DNA of 12,605 nt from Chloroflexota bacterium (GTDB lineage: Bacteria > Chloroflexota > Anaerolineae > Anaerolineales > Villigracilaceae), in the NCBI GenBank assembly GCA_021796315.1, contig JAJYOH010000109.1:1-12605 (forward strand). The letters are read 5' to 3'. Both the position numbers and the translations under genes were made by a program. The notes beneath the pieces are model-generated. The model searched no databases. It was not told where the DNA came from and was given only the letters and a program-made list of their open reading frames with translations. Position 1 is the first letter of the stretch. Each line of letters begins with the position of its first letter. This document shows, in pieces, positions 7,101 to 12,605 of this stretch.

Positions 7101-7385
7101 TTATCCAACGAGGGTCAACATGTGACGCAAAACAGTTTCAGTATATCGGATATTCTGTTCCAAACCGTGGGTGGTTTTGGGGTCGAGGGACACGTTGAAA
7201 AGCACATAATTGCCTTCGCGCTGCTTCTTGATCTGGTAAGCCATTTTGCGCTTGCCCCAGATATCCACCTTATCCACACTGCCACCGGATTCGGTTACCC
7301 AACCTTTGACCTTATCGAGCACGCCGTTAAAAGCGGCCTCGTCCAGGTCGGTCTGGACGATACAAACTAATTCGTAACTACGCAT
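7101..7385 (-). CDS. rpsF: 30S ribosomal protein S6 (bS6)
   Basis: A 94-residue ribosomal protein of the 30S platform that pairs with S18. It begins with RSYELVCIV, the standard S6 first strand. It continues with VDIWGKRKMAYQIKKQREGNY and ends with IRYTETVLRHMLTLV, all typical family segments. I start it at the ATG at 7383-7385, because AAAGGAGG lies six bases upstream and the S6 fold begins at once. In-frame upstream starts (an ATG 18 bases earlier and a TTG 36 bases earlier) would translate through the ribosome binding site and add residues foreign to the family. It is the first gene of the rpsF-ssb-rpsR cluster, with 41 AT-rich bases before ssb. Confidence 0.96.
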   Translation of the reverse strand: MRSYELVCIVQTDLDEAAFNGVLDKVKGWVTESGGSVDKVDIWGKRKMAYQIKKQREGNYVLFNVSLDPKTTHGLEQNIRYTETVLRHMLTLVG

Positions 7386-7394
7386 GGGATGCCT

Positions 7395-7447
7395 CCTTTC
7401 CATGGAATTGCTCCTGTTCAAGTCGTGGACTCGCCGGGAGCGGAAGG
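7395..7447 (-). promoter_or_regulatory. Possible structured rpsF leader (candidate S6:S18 autoregulatory element)
   Basis: Read on the minus strand, the leader just before the rpsF ribosome binding site can fold as follows. GCTCC (7437-7441) pairs with GGAGC (7410-7414). Inside it, CGAGTC pairs with GACTTG around a CAC loop, with one G:U pair. The left side of the internal loop carries CGG, preceded by CC, so it contains a CCG trinucleotide. Further out, CCTTCC (7442-7447) could pair with GGAAAGG (7395-7401), which would bury part of the ribosome binding site. In many bacteria an S6:S18 complex binds a CCG-containing hairpin in the rpsF leader. The match here is by eye and unproven. Confidence 0.4.
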
Positions 7448-7529
7448 AACGTTATTTGTGGACGTACCTTTGTTAAGCGGGCTGATTGTAAGCTAAGTTG
7501 ATGGATTTGGGGAGGGAGCATTTCGCCTC

Positions 7530-8591
7530 TCATCGGACGTAAATCGGGTTGCTGAAAATCCAGCCTCGTCTCAGCCCTAGGTAGTTCCGATAAGCCTCCA
7601 CCCGATAGACGCCCGGCTCTGTTGCAATGTGCGCCAAAGCTTGCTGCTTCACACCTTTCTGGATCACTTCTCCATCTTTGAGCAATCTGATCTCAGCCGC
7701 GTGAGGCAGATGCGCCTGTAAGGTCACACCGCCTCGAGCTGGGATTTCGTCTCCCATAATGGCGGCCGTTTCACGTCCCTGGGCAGTGAAGCGGAATCCA
7801 CGCGTCGGGCCGGGCAGATCATATCCAACGAAACAATGTCCGGCGGCCAACGCCTCGTAAATCGTTCGCTTGTCCGCGTTGACCTCGCCAGTCAAAGGCC
7901 TGGGAATAAAGACATGCGTGTTGATGGCTTTGAAATGGAATTCGTAAGGATAAATGACGCGGCTCAATGGGCCGAGGTGCAGGCGGAAAGCGTGTGCGTC
8001 CGAACCGCCGATGGCAACTACGCGGTTGCCGTCTATTAGTAATTCGTCCCATTTGTTGAGCGTATCTTGAGCGGGATGATGCGCGACCAGTGCGGGGAGG
8101 TAGGCGTAGAAAATGCCGTGAAGTTTCGTGTGGACGACGGTTTTGAGTTCGCTGAGACCGTTCCACAGTTCAATGCCGCTGTAATTTTTGACACTCCAAT
8201 CCTCCCATGAAATATCTGTCTCATTAAAAGTGGGTGCGGACGGATCATTGGGATGAGCGAGGAACGCAAGTCCGCCGGAATCCTTCACGGCATTGATCAA
8301 AGTTTGAGGATCGTTGGCGTACGTTGCCAATTCCTGATTTATGCCGAACGCCAGCAGATGGTTTTTTTGTGGGTTGCGCGCCTGATCATGGATTTCTTCG
8401 CCGATCAGCATCAATACTTTTTTGCGCCCGCTTGCAACATATCCCTCAAAATCCTTTACTAATACATTGTGGTCTGTGACGATGACTGCATCAAGGCCGC
8501 ACTTAAGCGCAGCTGCCGCGATATCTTGATGGTTTCCCCCGCCATCGGAATAGCGGGTGTGCATATGCAAATTAACGATGATTTCTTCCAT
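7530..8591 (-). CDS. PHP-domain metal-dependent phosphoesterase (CehA/McbA-like)
   Basis: A 353-residue cytoplasmic protein with a complete polymerase-and-histidinol-phosphatase (PHP) metal site. The motifs are His9-x-His11 and Asp16 in LHMHTRYSDG, Asp40-His41 in TDHN, Glu65 in GEEI, His78, His113 in AHPND, and Asp198/His200 in GGSDAH. These residues bind two or three metal ions in phosphoester hydrolases of this superfamily. The C-terminal part, from about residue 255, contains a beta-rich region (VTLQAHLPHAAEIRLLKDG and on) as seen in CehA-type proteins. The true substrate cannot be read. The ATG has only a poor ribosome binding site (AAAAGAAA). It is divergent from secG and precedes the rpsF cluster by 144 bases with no clear terminator between. 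Confidence 0.88.
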   Translation of the reverse strand: MEEIIVNLHMHTRYSDGGGNHQDIAAAALKCGLDAVIVTDHNVLVKDFEGYVASGRKKVLMLIGEEIHDQARNPQKNHLLAFGINQELATYANDPQTLINAVKDSGGLAFLAHPNDPSAPTFNETDISWEDWSVKNYSGIELWNGLSELKTVVHTKLHGIFYAYLPALVAHHPAQDTLNKWDELLIDGNRVVAIGGSDAHAFRLHLGPLSRVIYPYEFHFKAINTHVFIPRPLTGEVNADKRTIYEALAAGHCFVGYDLPGPTRGFRFTAQGRETAAIMGDEIPARGGVTLQAHLPHAAEIRLLKDGEVIQKGVKQQALAHIATEPGVYRVEAYRNYLGLRRGWIFSNPIYVR

Positions 8592-8668
8592 GAAAATTTC
8601 TTTTGGAGCCCTCGGTAATTAAATTTTTTTATGTGTGATATTGGATTTTTATTCGCAGCAAAGGTCGG

Positions 8669-8698
8669 TTGACGAGTTTCCTCGATAACAGGTATAAT
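8669..8698 (+). promoter_or_regulatory. Sigma-70-type promoter of secG
   Basis: TTGACG at 8669-8674 and TATAAT at 8693-8698 are separated by 18 bases, close to the housekeeping consensus (five of six at -35, six of six at -10). Transcription would start near 8705, giving a leader of only some 20-25 bases that holds AGGAGG at 8715-8720, seven bases before the secG ATG. It lies in the 136-base divergent region between the PHP gene and secG. I saw no equally good promoter facing the PHP gene. Confidence 0.85.
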
Positions 8699-8727
8699 TT
8701 GCCCGCTAAATTTCAGGAGGCACACTC

Positions 8728-8952
8728 ATGTTAAAGTTTTTGGACATTTCGCTGATTATAACCTCAGTCGGTCTTGTCATCAGCGTTATTTTGCAGAGCA
8801 AGGGCGCAGGTTTGGGGGGGTTGACCGGTTCGGATGCCAGCAGCGTATTTACTGCCCGTCGCGGAATCGAACGCGTTCTGTTTTGGGTCACAATTGTCTT
8901 GAGCGTTATTTTCTTCGCTCTGGCGATTGCCATCGTTATTCTGGGACGCTAG
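8728..8952 (+). CDS. secG: Preprotein translocase subunit SecG
   Basis: A 74-residue membrane protein of the SecYEG channel, which moves unfolded preproteins across the cytoplasmic membrane. It has two membrane helices, about residues 5-23 and 50-71. The family-specific loop between them contains LQSKGAGLGGLTGSDASSVFTARRGIERVL; this Gly/Ser-rich loop followed by a basic stretch is the SecG signature. The length fits the family. AGGAGG precedes the ATG by seven bases and a near-consensus promoter lies directly upstream. A terminator-like hairpin follows, so secG may be largely monocistronic. Confidence 0.95.
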   Translation: MLKFLDISLIITSVGLVISVILQSKGAGLGGLTGSDASSVFTARRGIERVLFWVTIVLSVIFFALAIAIVILGR

Positions 8953-8964
8953 GTTTTTCTGTAC

Positions 8965-9024
8965 AGAGAGGGCCGCTCGTTCCTGCTGGGACAGGCAGGA
9001 ACTGGCATGCGCCCTTTCTTTATT
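8965..9024 (+). terminator. Terminator-like hairpin after secG
   Basis: GTTCCTGC (8979-8986) pairs perfectly with GCAGGAAC (8995-9002). An outer stem can form between 8965-8973 and 9011-9019 (AGAGAGGGC with GCCCTTTCT, one G:U pair). The structure runs straight into TTTCTTTATTTG, a broken U tract. It starts 13 bases after the secG stop and ends only about ten bases before the ATG of the solute-binding protein gene. It may therefore act as an attenuator or terminator in that gene's leader. Confidence 0.55.
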
Positions 9025-9031
9025 TGAATCC

Positions 9032-10717
9032 ATGAAAAGATTACGCTGGCAGATTTTGGTCGTCGTTGTGACTCTGGTGGTTGTGGCTCTGTTGTTGGTG
9101 AGTCAGCAACCGGTGTTGACGCCTGCATCGCCACAGCCTACCAGCGGCGGCGTTTATACAGAAGCATTGATCGGCTCGTTGGGCCGCCTTAACCCGCTTT
9201 TGGATTGGAACAATCCCGCTGACCGCGATGTGGACCGTTTAGTATTCAGCGGTCTTATCAAATTTGATTCGCGTGGTTTGCCGCAACCAGACCTGGCCGA
9301 AGCGTGGGGGACAACGCCCGACGGCACGGTCTACAATTTTACGATCCGCGCCAATGCAGTTTGGCAGGACGGCACACCCATTACAAGCGATGATGTGATT
9401 TTTACAATCGGCCTGATCAAGTCAAGCTCGCTTTTTCCACAGGATGTGAAGGATGTGTGGAATCAGATCGATGTCAGGAAGATAAACGATCACAACTTAA
9501 AGTTCACGCTCCCCGAACCCTTCGCACCCTTCCTCGACTATGTGACCTTCGGAATTCTCCCGCAGCACATCCTCAGCTCAGTCTCCGCCGATCAATTTGC
9601 CAACGCGGACTTTAATATCAAGCCTGTTGGCAGCGGCCCCTATAAATTCGACCATTTGTTGGTCAGTGGCGGCAAGATCACGGGCGTGGTGTTAACGCTG
9701 AACGATTCCTACTACGGGAAGAAACCGTTTATTTTACAAGTGGTTTTTCGTTACTATCCCGATTCAAAGTCGGCTTTCGACGCATACAAGCAAGGCGAAG
9801 TGCTCGGCTTAAGTCAGATCACGCCTGACGTTTTGCCCGATGCCCTGGCCGATCCGAATCTTGCGGTTTATACAGCCCGCCTGCCGCAGATGAGCATGGT
9901 CTTGCTCAACCTCAAGAATAATGATGTTCAATTTTTACAAAATGCAAAAGTCCGCCGCGCTTTGATGCTGGGCATGAACCGCGATTATATTGTGTCCACT
10001 TTTCTGAAGGGGCAGGGTATCGTCGCCGATGGGCCGATCCTGCCCGGTTCATGGGCTTATTATGATGGCATCGAACATCTCACTTATGATCCTGAAACGG
10101 CTGTTGCATTGCTCAAGGGCGAAGGTTATGTCATCCCTGCCACCGGCGGGACGGTGCGCTCCAAAGATAATGTTGCTTTGAATTTCACTCTTGTTCATCC
10201 CGATGATGCATTGCATACACAGATCGCGCAGACCATTCAACAGGAATGGGCGCAGATCGGCGTGCAGGTCAATTTACAGGCTGTGCCGTACGATCAGATG
10301 ATCCCAACTTATCTTGGGCCGCGTTCATATCAGGCCGCACTCGTGGACTTGAATCTCGCGCGCACGCCGGACCCCGATCCCTATCCATTCTGGCATCAAG
10401 CTGAAGCCACCGGCGGACAGAATTATTCCCAGTGGGATAATGGAACGGCCAGCGAGTATCTTGAACAGGCGCGCACTGAAACCGATTTCACTACCCGTAC
10501 AAAACTGTATCGCAACTTCCAGGTTCTTTTTGCAAAAGAGCTGCCATCCCTGCCGTTGTATTATCCGGTTTATTCTTACGGTGTGGACTTGCAGGTGCAT
10601 GGCGTGCAGGTTGCCCCGCTCTACGATACCAGTGACCGCCTGGCATTTATATCCGATTGGTTTTTGGTCACGCGGCGTTCACTCGATCAGACTCCGGTTC
10701 CGACCAGTGGTCCGTAA
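9032..10717 (+). CDS. ABC transporter substrate-binding protein, family 5 (peptide/nickel-type), membrane-tethered
   Basis: A 561-residue extracytoplasmic solute-binding protein of the DppA/OppA type (SBP family 5). Residues 1-5 are basic and 7-24 hydrophobic, then a short Pro/Ser/Thr linker. No lipobox cysteine is present, so it is either anchored by this helix or secreted after cleavage. Family motifs include LVFSGLIKFDSRGLPQPDLAEAW, then NAVWQDGTPITSDDVIFTI and, in the middle, AKVRRALMLGMNRDYIV. I start it at the ATG at 9032. A longer reading from 8927 overlaps secG and the hairpin and would put 35 unlikely residues before the signal helix. No good ribosome binding site is seen. No permease or ATPase genes lie nearby. 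The ligand is unknown; short peptides are the usual guess. Confidence 0.88.
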   Translation: MKRLRWQILVVVVTLVVVALLLVSQQPVLTPASPQPTSGGVYTEALIGSLGRLNPLLDWNNPADRDVDRLVFSGLIKFDSRGLPQPDLAEAWGTTPDGTVYNFTIRANAVWQDGTPITSDDVIFTIGLIKSSSLFPQDVKDVWNQIDVRKINDHNLKFTLPEPFAPFLDYVTFGILPQHILSSVSADQFANADFNIKPVGSGPYKFDHLLVSGGKITGVVLTLNDSYYGKKPFILQVVFRYYPDSKSAFDAYKQGEVLGLSQITPDVLPDALADPNLAVYTARLPQMSMVLLNLKNNDVQFLQNAKVRRALMLGMNRDYIVSTFLKGQGIVADGPILPGSWAYYDGIEHLTYDPETAVALLKGEGYVIPATGGTVRSKDNVALNFTLVHPDDALHTQIAQTIQQEWAQIGVQVNLQAVPYDQMIPTYLGPRSYQAALVDLNLARTPDPDPYPFWHQAEATGGQNYSQWDNGTASEYLEQARTETDFTTRTKLYRNFQVLFAKELPSLPLYYPVYSYGVDLQVHGVQVAPLYDTSDRLAFISDWFLVTRRSLDQTPVPTSGP

Positions 10718-10730
10718 CTTTCCAATTCTC

Positions 10731-11222
10731 ATGTCCACACTCGCGCAGGACCGACAATTTCTCGAAGCAGGCATTCCAGAGTTGCAGGACTATTTACTCT
10801 CGAAGGAACTTTATGCGACACTCCCCGGCTCCTTCACGCTTCCGCGCCTGACTTTGGGCGGGCTCCTGCTTGCGAGACAACGACTCGGCCCTCAGGCGGA
10901 TTCGCTGGCGGCGCAGATGGAAGAGGTCCGCTCAAAGTGGCGATCGGCCTGGGATGCAAAAGTCCGGCACGAGGTCCGCGCACGAAGCGATCTGTGGAAA
11001 AATTATCTGATCGATTACCGCGAGTCGCCAAAAACGTATCGAGATGAATATCCACAACAAGTGCGCTATCGCGCCATGTTGACTCTGTTGGGGGAAGAGT
11101 CGAATGACTTCGATGAAATGGTGAAGACTGTTTTTATTCCGGGCGATTTCGTCTGGGAAAAGGAATGTGCGGAAAGATTTCCGCGTGATACCTTCTGGTT
11201 TTTATTTGGAAAATTGAAATAG
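10731..11222 (+). CDS. Unrecognised small helical protein
   Basis: A 163-residue soluble protein with no signal peptide, membrane helix or known motif that I can name. It appears mostly alpha-helical and strongly charged. Visible points are PRLTLGGLLLARQRLG (a possible amphipathic helix at about 39-54), a basic/acidic helix at about 62-85 rich in Arg, Lys and Trp, an Arg/Tyr-rich stretch (LIDYRESPKTYRDEYPQQVRYRAML), and the aromatic end DTFWFLFGKLK. The ATG at 10731 lies 13 bases after the upstream stop. A longer open frame from 10440 runs inside the binding-protein gene in another frame and is rejected. The gene stops at 11222, overlapping the ribosome binding site of the dipeptidase gene, so the two are probably translated together. 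No function is proposed. Confidence 0.75.
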   Translation: MSTLAQDRQFLEAGIPELQDYLLSKELYATLPGSFTLPRLTLGGLLLARQRLGPQADSLAAQMEEVRSKWRSAWDAKVRHEVRARSDLWKNYLIDYRESPKTYRDEYPQQVRYRAMLTLLGEESNDFDEMVKTVFIPGDFVWEKECAERFPRDTFWFLFGKLK

Positions 11223-11230
11223 GAGGCACG

Positions 11231-12595
11231 ATGCTTCAGAAAGCCCTTGAGTTTGCCAGCCAAAATCACGAAAGATTTTTGGCCGAGTTGAAGGAAGTGT
11301 TGACGATCCCGTCCATTTCGACGGACCCCGAACACAAGGCTGACATGCAAAAGGCCGCTGAGTGGATGGCGGCGCAGTTGCGGACGATCGGCATGAACAA
11401 TGTGCAGATCATGTCAACCGGCGGACACCCTGTGGTTTACGGCGATTGGAACGGCGCGGGCAGGTCTGCGCCAACCGTGATGATCTATGGACATTACGAT
11501 GTCCAGCCTGCCGACCCGCTTGAGCTGTGGCAGACGCCGCCGTTCGAGGCAACAGTACGTGGCGAGAATCTTTATGCGCGCGGTTCCGCCGATATGAAGG
11601 GACAGGTTTTAGCTTCACTGAAAGCTGTTGAGGCTGTCATGAATTCCGGCGATATGCCGGTCAATCTTAAATGGTTGATCGAAGGCGAGGAGGAAATTGG
11701 CTCGGAGCATTTGGATGATTTCATCAAGAATCACAAGGAATTGCTCCAGGCTGATTTTTGTTTAAATGCAGATGCGGGCATTTTGGCGCCCGATAAACCG
11801 TCCATTACAACCGGCTTGCGCGGACTGGCTTATTTTGAGTTGAAGGTTTACGGTCCGAAGAAAGATTTACATTCCGGCTTGTACGGCGGAATTGTCCATA
11901 ATCCGGCGCAGGCCTTGGCTGAATTGATTGCGGGCATGCACGACAAGAATGGCAAAATTATGCTGCCCGGTTTTTACGACAAGGTTCGCAAAGTGAGCAA
12001 GCAGGAACATGCTGATTTTGCGCGTTTGCCTTTGAAAGATAAAGCATACATCGAAGAGACCGGCGTGCCGAAGTTATGGGGTGAAGCGAAATTTATTTCA
12101 CCTGAAAGACTTGGTGCGCGGCCCACGCTTGAAGTCAATGGATTACTTTCAGGCTTCACTGGTCCCGGCTCGAAGACCGTTTTACCGGCCTGGGCGATGG
12201 CAAAAATTTCCTGCCGTCTTGTTCCCGACCAGACGCCCGAAGAAACCATCAAGCAGATGAGAAAATATCTCAAGGAAAATGCCCCCAAAGATATCACCTG
12301 GGAATTGACTTATCTGCATGGCGCAGGCGCGGCCCTGGTCAGTCAGGATAATATTGGCATCACTGCATTATCCAGGGCCATGCAATCTGTTTGGGGCAGG
12401 AAGCCATATTTCCTGCGCGAAGGCGGATCAATCGGTGTGGTCGTTCAATTGCAAAAACATCTGGGCGTTGATTCTGTCCTTTCGGGATTTGGTCTGCCCG
12501 ATTGCGATGCTCATTCACCCAATGAAAAATTGCATCTGCCAACGTGGACGAAAGGCATTGATGCCTTCATCCACTTTTTCTACAATCTCAAATAA
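11231..12595 (+). CDS. M20-family metallo-dipeptidase (carnosinase/CNDP-like)
   Basis: A 454-residue cytoplasmic di-zinc peptidase expected to cleave dipeptides or short N-acyl amino acids. All M20 active-site elements are seen: His88 and Asp90 in GHYDVQP, bridging Asp121 in GSADMKGQ, Glu154 (general base) and Glu155 in EGEEEIGS, Asp181 in NADAG, and the last metal His428 in DAHSPNE. His214 in LHSGLYGG opens the dimerisation domain and is the residue that reaches across to the partner's active site in this family. Its length is normal for the family. GGAGG overlaps the stop of the previous gene and sits about six bases before the ATG. It fits with the upstream peptide-type binding protein as peptide use. 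The substrate range is not readable. Confidence 0.93.
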   Translation: MLQKALEFASQNHERFLAELKEVLTIPSISTDPEHKADMQKAAEWMAAQLRTIGMNNVQIMSTGGHPVVYGDWNGAGRSAPTVMIYGHYDVQPADPLELWQTPPFEATVRGENLYARGSADMKGQVLASLKAVEAVMNSGDMPVNLKWLIEGEEEIGSEHLDDFIKNHKELLQADFCLNADAGILAPDKPSITTGLRGLAYFELKVYGPKKDLHSGLYGGIVHNPAQALAELIAGMHDKNGKIMLPGFYDKVRKVSKQEHADFARLPLKDKAYIEETGVPKLWGEAKFISPERLGARPTLEVNGLLSGFTGPGSKTVLPAWAMAKISCRLVPDQTPEETIKQMRKYLKENAPKDITWELTYLHGAGAALVSQDNIGITALSRAMQSVWGRKPYFLREGGSIGVVVQLQKHLGVDSVLSGFGLPDCDAHSPNEKLHLPTWTKGIDAFIHFFYNLK

Positions 12596-12605
12596 GTAGG
12601 GGCGA

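Noticed and set aside
7386..7421. In-frame upstream starts (ATG and TTG) for rpsF
   Set aside because: They would read through the strong AAAGGAGG site, and the S6 fold starts directly at the ATG at 7385.
7486..7492. TACAAT-like -10 element for rpsF on the minus strand
   Set aside because: No acceptable -35 element is found at the right distance, so it is not strong enough to list as a promoter.
7836..8269. Open frames of 67-115 codons overlapping the PHP gene
   Set aside because: They are shadows of the PHP coding sequence, Arg- or Ser-rich, with no family resemblance and no ribosome binding site.
8927..9031. Upstream extension of the solute-binding protein reading frame
   Set aside because: It overlaps the end of secG, runs through a hairpin, and would place 35 atypical residues with several Cys and Trp before a normal signal helix that begins at the ATG at 9032.
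10440..10730. Long N-terminal extension of the unknown gene ending at 11222
   Set aside because: It lies wholly in another frame of the clear binding-protein gene; the ATG at 10731 lies just after that gene's stop.

Overview
The window is about 12.6 kb of ordinary, densely packed bacterial chromosome. I infer a Chloroflexota genome, most likely class Anaerolineae. The grounds are a Thr-Pro-rich linker inside an extracytoplasmic foldase, the style of the family-39 glycosyltransferases, an RsmD with an APPQY motif, and mixed moderate GC. This placement rests on recognition, not on a database search. No tRNA, rRNA, CRISPR array, insertion sequence or phage gene is visible.

Left part (1-4907, plus strand): the 3' end of a GtrA-like membrane protein; a small protein resembling the 4-fold beta flower family; a hotdog-fold acyl-CoA thioesterase; two large multi-membrane-span family-39-type glycosyltransferases; and RsmD (16S rRNA m2G966 methyltransferase), whose start codon overlaps the stop of the second glycosyltransferase. 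GtrA-like proteins are linked to membrane transfer of polyprenyl-phosphate sugars and GT-C enzymes use such donors, so this end probably serves cell-envelope glycosylation. A perfect 15-bp-stem bidirectional terminator closes this side.

Middle (4940-8591, minus strand). In transcription order: a PHP-domain metal-dependent phosphoesterase, then rpsF (S6), ssb and rpsR (S18), then a membrane-anchored parvulin-type peptidyl-prolyl isomerase carrying an 80-residue Thr-Pro linker. The rpsF-ssb-rpsR order is the classic bacterial cluster. Here rpsR is followed by a hairpin and the isomerase, not by rplI. The rpsF 5' leader can fold into a structure that may be an S6:S18 autoregulatory element.

Right part (8669-12595, plus strand): a near-consensus sigma-70-type promoter drives secG. 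A terminator-like hairpin follows, then an orphan family-5 extracellular solute-binding protein, a small unrecognised protein, and an M20-family dipeptidase whose metal and catalytic residues are all present. The binding protein and dipeptidase would fit peptide uptake and breakdown, although no permease or ATPase gene is in view.

I found no convincing previously undescribed multigene system. The points most worth a second look are the altered catalytic motif of RsmD, the possible rpsF leader element, the linker insertion in the isomerase, and the uncharacterised gene at 10731-11222.
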